A DNA stretch of 64,000 nucleotides from Fibrobacter succinogenes (lineage in GTDB: Bacteria; Fibrobacterota; Fibrobacteria; Fibrobacterales; Fibrobacteraceae): contig CADCDO010000024.1 in NCBI GenBank assembly GCA_902800345.1, forward strand, positions 1 to 64,000, in the 5' to 3' direction. Below are positions 38,517 to 48,704 of the stretch, in pieces (position 1 is the first letter of the stretch; every line of letters begins with the position of its first letter). The translations under genes and the position numbers were made by a program. The notes under the pieces are model-generated. The model was not told the origin of the DNA and did no database searches. It worked only from the letters and a program-made list of their open reading frames with translations.

Positions 38517-39065
38517 ATGAAAAAAAATATTTTCAAAGTTTTTTTAATTGGGTCCTTTGTCCGCAAAGACGACTTTGGCGATGATGCGGTAAAGTGAGTT
38601 CTGAAAATATGTTCCAATGGAAAATGGGACTATGCGGATTATCGTATTAATTTACCAAAAGAAACTTATATGAACCCTGATATAGACTACGGCACCCTTA
38701 CGGACGAGCGCGACGGCAAGACCTACAAGACGGTGACCATCGGGAAGCAGACCTGGATGGCCGAAAACCTCAATTACAAGACGAGATACAGTTTCTGCTA
38801 CAATAACAAGGCAGAAAATTGCGACAAATACGGCCGCCTCTACATATGGGATTTTGCAATGGAAGCGTGCCCTGAGGGCTGGGGACTCCCTTCGCTGGAG
38901 GAATTCCAGGTGCTGGTCGCGACGATAGGTGGGCTCTCGACTGCAGGGAAGGTCCTCAAGTCCACCGAAGGCTGGAAAGATGGCGGAAACGGCACGGACG
39001 ATTACGGTTTCTCTGCGCTCCCTGCAAGACGGACAGCGCGGATGCCTGCGAATACGGCTCGGTAA
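38517..39065 (+). pseudogene. Broken F. succinogenes major paralogous domain protein, first copy
   Basis: The frame starts at ATG 38517 (MKKNIFKVFLIGSF), meets TGA at 38595-38597, and continues in the same frame into a Fib_succ_major domain: LTDERDGKTYKTVTIGKQTWMAENLNY, YGRLYIWDFAMEACPEGWGLPS, GTDDYGFSALP. At about 39020 it runs out of frame into the linker of the next copy (CKTDSADACEYGSV), losing its own C-terminus. A deletion between tandem paralogs plus a nonsense mutation explains this. The domain's function is unknown; intact members are exported lipoproteins. Confidence 0.75.
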
Positions 39066-39697
39066 CGGATGATCGTGACGGGCAGACGTACAAGACGGTG
39101 AAAATCGGGAATCAGTGGTGGATGGCCCAGAACCTCAACTACGAGACGGAAAACAGTTTTTGCGCTGACGATTCTGTGTGCGCCAAGTCTGGTCGGTTCT
39201 ACACCTGGTCGGCCGCCATGGACAGCGCCGCCAAGTGGTCCGAAAGCGGCAAGGGGTGCGGCTTAGGCTCAAGTTGCACGCCGAGTTACCCGGTGCGCGG
39301 CGTCTGCCCCTCCGGTTGGCACTTGCCTAGTCGGGATGAGTGGACATACTTGCGCGTGGCCGTCCAAGACGCTGGCCCCATCGCGAGAATGCTCAAGTCC
39401 ACTGAAGGCTGGATTGGCGGTTACGTCAATATGGGGGGAGGCCAGGCAGTTTACGATAGCCTGGCTGATAACGGCAAGGGTACCGACGCTTTCGGATTTT
39501 CGGGTTTGCCTGCCGGCTACTGGGACGTCAGGGGTTTGCGGGATGACGGCCTTATGACGTATTTCTGGAGCTCTTCTGAATACGCATACAACAGCAGTGT
39601 GCATAGCTTCCTTTTGCATATTTGCATGGAAAACGCGATGATAACCAGCCGATCCAAGACATACGGCCAATCGGTCCGCTGCGTGAAGGATCACTAG
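39023..39697 (+). pseudogene. F. succinogenes major paralogous domain, second copy lacking its N-terminus
   Basis: Open from the fusion point (CKTDSADACEYGSVTDDRDGQTYKTVKIG) to the stop at 39697. The domain itself is complete: NQWWMAQNLNYET, SGRFYTWSAAMDSAAKW, VRGVCPSGWHLPSRDEW, GTDAFGFSGLPAGYWD, FWSSSEY, QSVRCVKD. What is missing is a start codon with ribosome site and the lipoprotein signal and Ser-rich linker seen in the third copy. A GTG at 39098 could start translation, but the product would stay in the cytoplasm. Confidence 0.7.
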
Positions 39698-39793
39698 GTT
39701 ATACAAACCCGATTAGGGCACCAAAACGAGCTTGACAAATTTATTTGTACAATTTTTTCTTATATTATGACTATAAACGTATAAGGAGGGATT

Positions 39794-40834
39794 ATGAAGC
39801 TTTTAAGGCTTTGGGTGCTTGTTTTTTCCGCTTTTATTGTTTTCGCATGTTGCGACGACGATTGTTCCTGTACGTCTTCGCAGCCGGTAGGGGACGTCTC
39901 TTCGTCTATAGAGACGTCATCTTCTTACAGTTCTGCAGATGAAAAATCGTCTTCTTCGGTCAATTCTAGCAGCGTGAAGGAGAAATCTTCGAGTTCCCGT
40001 AAGGATGGTTCTTCGAGCTCGCTTGAAGAAAAATCTTCGAGTTCGAAGGACGTCTCTTCGTCAGGTACGGCGAAATCCTCGGAATCGTCCGGCAAAAGTT
40101 CTTCTTCTTCTGGGAAATCTTCAAGTTCTATAGTTTTGGCTACTCCGTGCAAGACGGACAGCACGGACACCTGCGAATACGGCTCGGTGAAAGACGAGCG
40201 CGACGGGCAGACGTACAAGACTGTAAAAATCGGTAGCCAGTGGTGGATGGCCGAGAACCTGAATTACGCCTACCTGCAGCCGACAGCGGAAGAGGATTCC
40301 AGTAGTTTCTGTTTCGATAACCTGCCGGAGAATTGCGAGAAATACGGCCGTCTGTATTTGTGGAGTGCGATGATGGATAGTGCGGGTGTTTTCCCAGAGA
40401 ATACGAAGACAAAAGGCTGCGGTCGAGGTGTAGAGTGCGATGTATCGGAGACTGTCCGTGGCGTGTGCCCTAAAGGTTGGCATGTGCCGGATGAGTCGGA
40501 ATGGTGGACCCTGAGAGATGCTTTGGACGCATTCTCTATCGTGGAAAATGATTCTGTGGACGAAATCCATTACTGGGGTGACAAACTGAAGACGACGAGT
40601 GGCTGGAGCGACAAAAATGGTACAGATGAATACGGTTTTTCGGCGTTACCTGGTGGTTTTGCATGGGTCATAGATCCGATTTCTTACCAATCATCCCTGG
40701 GTACGTACGGGAGATTTTGGAGTACTTATGAATTGGGCGACTGCTGCGGTGTTTTTCTAAATCTTTTCACTGGTGCTATGCTTGACTATCTTCCCAAGTC
40801 TTTCGCAAACTCCATTCGCTGCTTGAAAGACTAG
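39794..40834 (+). CDS. Intact F. succinogenes major paralogous domain lipoprotein
   Basis: A 346-aa lipoprotein behind AAGGAGG, with lipobox IVFAC, a low-complexity linker of Ser, Glu and Lys (about 35-115), and a Fib_succ_major domain (TIGR02145-type, about 120-346): VKDERDGQTYKTVKIGSQWWMAENLNY, YGRLYLWSAMMDSAG, VRGVCPKGWHVPDESEW, GTDEYGFSALPGGF, FWSTYELG, NSIRCLKD. The domain resembles sulfatase-modifying/C-lectin-like folds in its WW.AENLNY and ending motifs; its role is not known. An ACAAAT-TT-ATTTGT palindrome lies about 50 bases upstream (39737-39750). Confidence 0.88.
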   Translation: MKLLRLWVLVFSAFIVFACCDDDCSCTSSQPVGDVSSSIETSSSYSSADEKSSSSVNSSSVKEKSSSSRKDGSSSSLEEKSSSSKDVSSSGTAKSSESSGKSSSSSGKSSSSIVLATPCKTDSTDTCEYGSVKDERDGQTYKTVKIGSQWWMAENLNYAYLQPTAEEDSSSFCFDNLPENCEKYGRLYLWSAMMDSAGVFPENTKTKGCGRGVECDVSETVRGVCPKGWHVPDESEWWTLRDALDAFSIVENDSVDEIHYWGDKLKTTSGWSDKNGTDEYGFSALPGGFAWVIDPISYQSSLGTYGRFWSTYELGDCCGVFLNLFTGAMLDYLPKSFANSIRCLKD

Positions 40835-41247
40835 CTTGGCCCCAACCGCCGATGCCGGTTTGCCCATTTTTTGTATCTTTACGCCCGTCAACGCACCATC
40901 CTGCCCCCGAAAAGCGGGATGAGACGAGAAATTTTAGCAGTTTTCAAATTCATACGATTCATACTGTATAATAAAGCAAATTGGATTTAAAGAAGACCAA
41001 CTCAACATCCGCAATTTAGATAAAATTATCTTTGCATATGGAGTACTCATTTCGTTTTTGCGTTGTTATGCGTGCGGGATGATGGCTAAAGCAGCGCTCT
41101 TTGATGCGCCCATTTTTCCGTAAAAACTCAAAAAACTGATTAATCACTGATTAATCGATTAATCACTTTTTCCCTATCATAAAAATTGCGTTTTTTTCGT
41201 TCGAAAAAGCCTTTTTTCGCTGGCATGAAAATTGCATAAAAAAAAGC
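40835..41247. other. Gap without a gene; possible terminator and triple GATTAATC motif
   Basis: About 410 bases. AACCG-CCGATGC-CGGTT followed by a T-rich stretch (40849-40880) may terminate the preceding gene. Three copies of the palindrome GATTAATC lie at 41138-41145, 41149-41156 and 41157-41164, about 85-110 bases before the next start codon. I see no reading frame or RNA signature in the rest. Confidence 0.5.
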
Positions 41248-42219
41248 ATGAAAAAGAGTAACAAAATAATTCGTAAGAAACCTATTCCCCAATCTTTTGC
41301 GGGACAAGTATATCTTGACCCTAGATATGAACCCGCTTTTAAGGAACTTTTTGACAGCGAGGATGCGTTGAAGGATTTTCTTGATGGCGTACTTGGTCTT
41401 GAAGGTGATGACAAGATTAGGACTATTAAATTTGTCTTTGACAAATCGATTCGTTTTCGTGTACCACAAAGTAAAAAGATTATTTTTGATGTCTTTATAA
41501 CGACTAATTCGGGGCGCTATCTTGATGTCGAAATGCAAAAATTGGATCATGATTTTTTAGTAGACCGTATTGTTTTATATAACGCATTCCTGGTAATCAA
41601 AGGAAAAAAAGAAATGGAGCGTTCTGAGGAATTCTTGGCTTTGTCCAAGGAAAAAAAAGAAAAGAAGCGTTATGAACTTCCTGAGACCATATCTATTTGG
41701 ATATGCGATTTTGAGTTGCCTTATGCAAAGGGGGAATACAAAGATGAATGGGCCGTTTACAGCCAGTGTTCCATCCGAAATGGAAGGGCTATACCCATCT
41801 TTCCTAAAAATAGATATATTTTCTTTAGTTTGCCCAATTTCAAGAAGACGCTAAAAGAGATCGATGGCTCTGTAGATGCGTGGTTGTATCTGTTGAGTCA
41901 TGCTGGTGACGGCGGCGAATTACCTGATTTCGGTAGTGATATTATCAGAGATGCTCTTGATCGTATTCGGGTGGATAATGCAGATGACAAACTTCTATTA
42001 GACCAGGAGAAATATATGTCGTTAAAAGATGATTACCGGATTGTTCTGGCTAGTGCTATAATTCGTGCTAAGGAAGAAGGCCGTGCAAGAGGTCTTGCAG
42101 AAGGTCGTGCAGAAGGTCGTGCAGAAGGTGCTCGGGAAAAAGGACGTAAAATTGCTGCATTTCTTCGTGCGAAGGGAGTATCGGAGAATCTGATTTTAGA
42201 CGCTCTTGCACAGAAATAA
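41248..42219 (+). CDS. Rpn-type PD-(D/E)XK nuclease family protein
   Basis: A 323-aa member of the PDDEXK_2 / 'putative transposase' (TIGR01784-like) group. The catalytic core is visible as IIFDVFITTNSGRYLDVEMQ (Asp...Glu-x-Gln), followed by DRIVLYNAFLV and the ILDFELP-like IWICDFELPY. The C-terminus has the group's typical short repeats (EGRARGLAEGRAEGRAEGAREKG), encoded by tandem GGTCGTGCAGAA units near 42090-42130, and a final helix. Related Rpn proteins are DNA nucleases that promote recombination. They are not true transposases; no terminal repeats are seen. Confidence 0.83.
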   Translation: MKKSNKIIRKKPIPQSFAGQVYLDPRYEPAFKELFDSEDALKDFLDGVLGLEGDDKIRTIKFVFDKSIRFRVPQSKKIIFDVFITTNSGRYLDVEMQKLDHDFLVDRIVLYNAFLVIKGKKEMERSEEFLALSKEKKEKKRYELPETISIWICDFELPYAKGEYKDEWAVYSQCSIRNGRAIPIFPKNRYIFFSLPNFKKTLKEIDGSVDAWLYLLSHAGDGGELPDFGSDIIRDALDRIRVDNADDKLLLDQEKYMSLKDDYRIVLASAIIRAKEEGRARGLAEGRAEGRAEGAREKGRKIAAFLRAKGVSENLILDALAQK

Positions 42220-42283
42220 AATAATCTGCATTTCAAAATTATATATATTTCCCACATCACCATCAAAAACATTAGGAGCTCCT

Positions 42284-42451
42284 ATGGCAATAAACCACAA
42301 TCTCTTAACGGGACAGTTCCGTCCTCTTGGCGAAAACAAAATTGAGCATTCCCTTTCTGCGACCCAGAAGGTTTTGCCTACGCATACGGGGAAAAAGGCC
42401 ATGCGTCACTTGACCCCGCGAAATCGTAAGCCGAAACTCGAAAAATCGTAA
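42284..42451 (+). CDS. 55-aa basic protein of unknown function
   Basis: A short frame starting at ATG 42284 with AGGAG six bases upstream (42274-42278). The product begins MAINHNLLTGQF and is rich in Lys, Arg, His and Pro, with no hydrophobic segment. The good ribosome site and position in a leader-free gap before tgt favour a real gene, but nothing else supports it. Function unknown. Confidence 0.5.
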   Translation: MAINHNLLTGQFRPLGENKIEHSLSATQKVLPTHTGKKAMRHLTPRNRKPKLEKS

Positions 42452-43762
<1,311 letters not shown>

Positions 43763-43923
43763 TATCATGTCGTAGCATATAAGACGGTTGCTGTAGCATA
43801 ATAATCGCGCTGTCGTTAATTTTGAAAGACATGTTAAAAAAACATGGATAAATCTAGTTCTAGGCTAAAATTATATGTATATTGGTCCTCGAGTGGATGG
43901 TTGTTTTATATTAGGGAGAAAAT

Positions 43924-46419
43924 ATGTCGAAGTTTTTTTATGCCCTTTTTGGTTTGCTTATCGTGGGAAATGCTTTCGCCGTAGTTGCAGTTAGGGATAC
44001 GATTTATATTGATTACGATTTGCAGGGCGGAAAGAATAATCCTGAAAACTTATCTTCTTATTTGTATAAATATAGCGATCGCTCGGACGCCCCTTCAATT
44101 AAATTTTTCCCGCCCACCAAGGATGGAGCCGAGTTTCTGGGCTGGTATTTTAATTCATCTCCTTACGAGAATAACGCAATTACCTATGCTGATGCTGTTA
44201 TTTCTGTCACCCGCACCCAAAATGGACGGTTGTCGCTTTATGCTCGTTGGGGAGTGAAGGCGAAAATCCCGCAACAGAACGAGTCGGGGTGTATGCTTGT
44301 CCACGATGCTGCAGAACTCTACGGTGCTGTAAAAGTTTCTGATAGCTTAATGCGCAAAAATAAACAAATTTGCGTTTCCATTGAAAATGATATCGTCGTT
44401 AACAAAAATCTCTTGGCTTCCGATGGAACCCCGAATGAGGGATCTCATTACTGGTGGAAACCTTTTGGGAATTTTATGGGTGTCATTGAAGGGAATGGTC
44501 ACACCATCTCGGGCTTATATGGAAATGTCGGACTTGTTAATCTTGCTGAAGGTGAACATAATGCTTTAATTCAAAATTTAGGAATCATTGATTCTTATTT
44601 TGCTGGCAATGGTTATGTCGGTTCTTTTATTGCTAATACGCTAGGCTTTGGAACTTCACTGAAGAATGTTTATAGTACGGCTACTTTGGATAGCAGGGGG
44701 AGCTATGTCGGTGGTCTTGTCGGTTATGCCCGTGTTCAACAAGACTATTGTATAGATGTTACTCTTGAAACTCCGATAAGCAAAGCCCCTCGTGCAGCCA
44801 ACACTTATGATAATAATCATAATGCGGTAACTGTAGAAAATGCTTATTTTGCAGGACATTTGATTGGTTATCGCGTAGGTGGCCTTGTGGGCGGGACTGA
44901 TTTCTCCGTTTTCAAAAATACCTTCTTTGTAGGAACCGCTGAGGCAAAGGAGAATTTTTCGGCAATTAGCCAAAAAGGTCTGACTCAGTGTCAAGATTTT
45001 CCAGACTGGAAAGTTGTGGCTGAAAATACCTTTTACCTTGATTCTTATACTAATGACGAATTTGAAGCGAGTGTATCAACTGCTACCGCTTTTTCCGATG
45101 GAAGTGTTCTTGAAAAACTCGTGAATGGTTCCAGTTACCCCATCTGGACGCAGGAGGTTGGGAAGGACGCTTATCCGAAATTGAACGGCGTGTATTACGA
45201 TATTGCGTATGATTTGGCCGGTGGCGTCAATGACTCTGTTAATCCGAGCTATTACAAGCCTGAGCAGGAAGTTCTGTTGAAGCCCGCATCAAAGAATGGC
45301 GATGTTTTTGAAGGGTGGTTTGCCGATTCGAATTTTACAACACCGGTAGAAAAAATCCTTGCTACGGATAAAGGAAATAAGAAGTTTTTTGCGAAGTGGA
45401 AAAAGGGATATTCCATCACTTATGTGAATGACGGCGCATATTCTTCTATTTTGAATCGGAATCCGGTTTATCGTTATGCGGATTCTGCAACATTTGTGTT
45501 GAAACAGCCCACGAAGAGCGGGAAAACTTTTGAGGGGTGGTACTCGGATTCGACATTCACTACCACGGTGACAGAACTGCCCACGGGAAACACCGAAGAT
45601 ATCGTTCTGTATGCCAAATGGAGTGCCCGTGAAATCAAAATTTCGTACAATCTGGTTGGTGGCACTATGGGCGATGCGAAGAACCCGGACAAAACTCTGA
45701 ACGGTGAAACGATTACGCTTAAAAGTCCGACCCGTGATGGATTCCTTTTCTTGGGCTGGTATGGCAGAGATGCTGTATTGAATGAACCTGGCGATTTTGA
45801 CCGAACTTATTTTGTTAATTCAAAAAATGATGAAATTGAATTTAAGGCAGATTGGACTTATGCTCCGCAAAAACCGGCAACGGATGCTGATGGCTGTTAT
45901 CTTGTAACAAATGTTCATGAATTGTTCTATTTTGACGAAATTGCAAATAGTGTGTTAAGCGAAAAACCGCCGATAAAAGCCTGCATCAAGATTATGAACG
46001 ATATTGTTGTGAATGAAGATATGAATAACGCCAATTATATTGATTGGAATCCAATGAACTACGAAAATGCTTTCGCTGGAATCATCTATGGAAACGGACA
46101 TACCATCAGTGGTATGTATATGAACTGCAAATATTTCTATAATGACAACTATAGAGTCTTTTATGGATTGATAGAAAATAAGGCCTATCAACAAGTTTAT
46201 CCTGAAGTGCAGAATTTATATCTCGCTAATTTCTATTTCGCTAATGAATATTATGATAAGGTCTTGCTCAATGTAAATGGTAGGGACGGTGCTGGTGGTG
46301 GAAGAAACGGAATCCGCAAGACAATCGCCCCTGCGCCGTTGAAGAAAAAAATTGCCCCCAAGTTCGATGCCAAAGGCCGCAATATGAACGCGCGTCCTAA
46401 TTATGGGGTGTATTTTTAA
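43924..46419 (+). CDS. Secreted InlB-repeat protein with Fibrobacter C-terminal tail
   Basis: An 831-aa exported protein (signal peptide about 1-19, AGGGAG upstream). It carries Listeria-Bacteroides InlB-type repeats near residues 28-105, 420-490, 500-560 and 565-635 (YDLQGGKNNP...GWYFNS; FEGWFADSNFTTPVEKI; FEGWYSDSTFTTTV; YNLVGGTMGD...FLGWYG). Two GLUG-like/peptidase-type stretches contain GVIEGNGHTISGLYGNVGLVN and GIIYGNGHTISGMY. The C-terminus is FDAKGRNMNARPNYGVYF, the shared export tail. It is probably a surface protein; no catalytic motif is visible. It is related in style to the 1484-aa protein at 8.6 kb. Confidence 0.8.
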   Translation: MSKFFYALFGLLIVGNAFAVVAVRDTIYIDYDLQGGKNNPENLSSYLYKYSDRSDAPSIKFFPPTKDGAEFLGWYFNSSPYENNAITYADAVISVTRTQNGRLSLYARWGVKAKIPQQNESGCMLVHDAAELYGAVKVSDSLMRKNKQICVSIENDIVVNKNLLASDGTPNEGSHYWWKPFGNFMGVIEGNGHTISGLYGNVGLVNLAEGEHNALIQNLGIIDSYFAGNGYVGSFIANTLGFGTSLKNVYSTATLDSRGSYVGGLVGYARVQQDYCIDVTLETPISKAPRAANTYDNNHNAVTVENAYFAGHLIGYRVGGLVGGTDFSVFKNTFFVGTAEAKENFSAISQKGLTQCQDFPDWKVVAENTFYLDSYTNDEFEASVSTATAFSDGSVLEKLVNGSSYPIWTQEVGKDAYPKLNGVYYDIAYDLAGGVNDSVNPSYYKPEQEVLLKPASKNGDVFEGWFADSNFTTPVEKILATDKGNKKFFAKWKKGYSITYVNDGAYSSILNRNPVYRYADSATFVLKQPTKSGKTFEGWYSDSTFTTTVTELPTGNTEDIVLYAKWSAREIKISYNLVGGTMGDAKNPDKTLNGETITLKSPTRDGFLFLGWYGRDAVLNEPGDFDRTYFVNSKNDEIEFKADWTYAPQKPATDADGCYLVTNVHELFYFDEIANSVLSEKPPIKACIKIMNDIVVNEDMNNANYIDWNPMNYENAFAGIIYGNGHTISGMYMNCKYFYNDNYRVFYGLIENKAYQQVYPEVQNLYLANFYFANEYYDKVLLNVNGRDGAGGGRNGIRKTIAPAPLKKKIAPKFDAKGRNMNARPNYGVYF

Positions 46420-46540
46420 AAAAAAGAAAGTTTTTGCAAACGGTTGATGTCAAAATTTGGTAAAAATGCATTTTTTCTGGTTTTATTTGGTAGATTTCAA
46501 AACACTTGATAAAAAAAATCGAAAAAGGTATATTTGAAAT

Positions 46541-46726
46541 ATGGCTCTACCGTATAATACAATTCCGATTTTAACGGGTGAAGTTGCCGAAGAATTTAAC
46601 CGTCAGGTGGAATACAATTCTAAGTATTTGGCAGGCTCCCAATATAGCGCCGAGAAAGAGGCGTGGTGTCGTAGTATTATCGAAAATTCTAGATTGGATC
46701 AGCTAAAGAGAACTTCATCAAAATGA
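46541..46726 (+). CDS. Probable antitoxin of a GNAT toxin-antitoxin pair
   Basis: A 61-aa protein (MALPYNTIPILTGEVAEEFN...) whose stop overlaps the start of the GNAT gene (ATGA). The position and size fit an antitoxin. The usual partner of such GNAT toxins is a ribbon-helix-helix DUF1778 protein, but this sequence has no obvious ribbon-helix-helix and looks mainly helical with a basic C-terminus. The upstream region has two TTTGGTA repeats (about 46458 and 46488) that could be operator half-sites. Confidence 0.6.
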   Translation: MALPYNTIPILTGEVAEEFNRQVEYNSKYLAGSQYSAEKEAWCRSIIENSRLDQLKRTSSK

Positions 46727-47325
46727 AATTGTCGGATTTTTCTTTTTGTACTCTCGGAGCGCCCATCCGAGACTTGTCCTCGTTTGATTGTGGACGTAAA
46801 TCTATTAACGATTTCTTTAGAAATGAGGCTTTAGATTATCAAAGTGAATTGTTTGGAAAAACATATTTGCTTACACCTCGTAATGATTTAAGTAAAGTTG
46901 CTGCGGCTTTTACTGTGGCGAATGCGAGCTTGTTCACTCGGTTGCTTCCAAATTCTAGAAAAAAGAAGGTAGGTTACGAAGTTCGACATTCGAAAGGGGA
47001 TATAAACCATCCTGCCGTCTTGTTGGGGCAACTAGGTGTTGACCTTCAGTTTGCAGGTCATGGGCTAGGATCGCAAATTATAGAATTTGTTGCACAGTGG
47101 TTTGCTGGGGAGAAAAATAAGTCGGGGTGTCGGCATATGATTGTAGATGCCTTCAATGAAAGTGAACTTTTATCGTTCTACGCTAATTGCGGTTTAATGC
47201 CTGTTTTTGGAAATATTGAGCAAGAGCGTAAATACAGGCAACTTGAAGATGATGGCAGGCCTTTGAATACTCGGCTGTTGTATCGTGACTTGGTATTGTT
47301 GCGGAGAGAATCTATTCGAGGATAG
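46723..47325 (+). CDS. GNAT acetyltransferase, probable TacT/AtaT-like toxin
   Basis: A 200-aa GCN5-type acetyltransferase of the toxin group that acetylates aminoacyl-tRNA. The N-terminus has SSFDCGRKSINDFFRNEALDYQ, typical of this group. The acetyl-CoA site is QLGVDLQFAGHGLGSQI, and the C-terminal catalytic Tyr lies in LSFYANCGLMPV. It overlaps the small upstream gene by four bases, the usual toxin-antitoxin layout. A housekeeping acetyltransferase is less likely given the pairing. Confidence 0.75.
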   Translation: MKLSDFSFCTLGAPIRDLSSFDCGRKSINDFFRNEALDYQSELFGKTYLLTPRNDLSKVAAAFTVANASLFTRLLPNSRKKKVGYEVRHSKGDINHPAVLLGQLGVDLQFAGHGLGSQIIEFVAQWFAGEKNKSGCRHMIVDAFNESELLSFYANCGLMPVFGNIEQERKYRQLEDDGRPLNTRLLYRDLVLLRRESIRG

Positions 47326-47409
47326 TTTGCCATCGCATAACAATAATTTCAGCTTAAAAACAGATGTATGGCTTTAAGGCGCAACGAGGAAATTTTCTAC
47401 CTTTGGCGC

Positions 47410-48582
47410 ATGATTAGTATTACCAAGCTTTTGATGGATGCCCCGAATTTTGGGGATTCTCTCCGTTACGAACCTCATGCTCATGCTGCGAAAAATGGCG
47501 TGGGGGCGGGGCGCGGTCCCGTGGTTGTTTGGAACTGCACGAAGACTTGCAACTTGAAGTGCGTCCACTGCTATGCGCGTTCCGAGGCGATTAAGTACCA
47601 GAATGAACTTTCTCACGAAGAGGGAATCAAGCTTATTGATCAACTGGCGGAATTCAATGTGCCGGTGCTGTTGTTCAGCGGTGGCGAACCGCTTTTGCGC
47701 CCGGATTTTTTTGAACTTGCAAACTACGCGGCAAGCAAGGGTATCCGTCCGACGATTTCGACGAACGGCACCTGCATTACGCCTGATGTAGCACAGAAGT
47801 TGAAGGCGATGGGCGTGGGCTATGTGGGCATCAGCTTGGACGGTTGTGAAGAAACTCATGACAAGTTCCGCGGTAAGCCGGGCGCGTATCAGTTGGCTTT
47901 GCGCGGTATCCGCAACTGCGTGGCGACGGGCCAGAAGGTCGGGCTGCGCTTCACGATTACACGTTACAACGTGCAGGACTTGAATGCGATTTTCGATTTG
48001 CTCGAAGCCGAGAACATTGACCGCGTGTGCTTCTATCACTTGGTGTATAGCGGTCGCGGTTCTGCGATGGTTGCAAATGATTTGAATCACGAAGAAAGCC
48101 GCAAAGCGATGGACTTGATTATCGATCGTACTTTGGACTTCAAGAAGCGTGGCGTGAACAAGGAAATTTTGACGGTCGATAACCATGCGGATGCCGTTTA
48201 TCTGTACCAGCGCATGAAACGCGAAGACCCGGCGCTTGCAGAAAAGGTTTTGGAGCTGATTCAGCGCAATGGCGGAAACCGCAGCGGTATGGCTTTTGGC
48301 AATATCGATAGCGTCGGCAACGTGCACCCGGACCAGTTTACGCAATACATCACGCTCGGGAATGTGCGCGAACGTAGCTTTGGCGAAATTTGGACGGACT
48401 TGTCGAACCCGATTATGGCGGGGCTCAAGGACCGTAAGCCGCTTTTGAAGGGACGTTGTCCAAAGTGTGCTTTCTTGAATTTGTGCAATGGCAACTTCCG
48501 TACGCGTGCAGAGGCTGTGACTGGCGACTTCTGGGCCGAAGATCCGGCCTGCTATTTGACGGATGAAGAAATTGGGCTGTGA
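47410..48582 (+). CDS. ahbC: Radical SAM Fe-coproporphyrin III synthase-like protein (AhbC/NirJ)
   Basis: From ATG 47410 the 390-aa protein has the radical SAM motif CNLKCVHC (Cys47, 51, 54), GGEPLLRPD, and a SPASM-type C-terminal cluster (GRCPKCAFLNLCNG...DPACYL). The N-terminus ISITKLLMDAPNFGDSLRY and the neighbouring siroheme decarboxylase place it with AhbC/NirJ, which remove acetate side chains from didecarboxysiroheme to give Fe-coproporphyrin III. Start at 47368 would add 14 residues not seen in the family. It is the first gene of the heme region. Confidence 0.82.
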   Translation: MISITKLLMDAPNFGDSLRYEPHAHAAKNGVGAGRGPVVVWNCTKTCNLKCVHCYARSEAIKYQNELSHEEGIKLIDQLAEFNVPVLLFSGGEPLLRPDFFELANYAASKGIRPTISTNGTCITPDVAQKLKAMGVGYVGISLDGCEETHDKFRGKPGAYQLALRGIRNCVATGQKVGLRFTITRYNVQDLNAIFDLLEAENIDRVCFYHLVYSGRGSAMVANDLNHEESRKAMDLIIDRTLDFKKRGVNKEILTVDNHADAVYLYQRMKREDPALAEKVLELIQRNGGNRSGMAFGNIDSVGNVHPDQFTQYITLGNVRERSFGEIWTDLSNPIMAGLKDRKPLLKGRCPKCAFLNLCNGNFRTRAEAVTGDFWAEDPACYLTDEEIGL

Positions 48583-48636
48583 GGTTTGAGGTGTGAGGTC
48601 GGTCGCTGCGCTCCCTTTGAGGAGTGAGGATCGTGT

Positions 48637-48700
48637 GTCATTCTGATTGCGTTGCGTTCGCGTCATTCTGAGGACCGCAGGGACGAAGAATCCAGTTACT
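48637..48700. repeat. Dispersed repeat between ahbC and ahbAB
   Basis: GTCATTCTGATTGCGTTGCGTTCGCGTCATTCTGAGGACCGCAGGGACGAAGAATCCAGT, two overlapping units of the main family, preceded by GTGAGG words (48582-48630). Confidence 0.8.
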
Positions 48701-48704
48701 TATA

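Noticed and set aside
41248-42219. An insertion sequence, because the protein family is often annotated as transposase
   Set aside because: Rpn-type PD-(D/E)XK proteins are not DDE transposases and no terminal inverted repeats or target duplication flank the gene.
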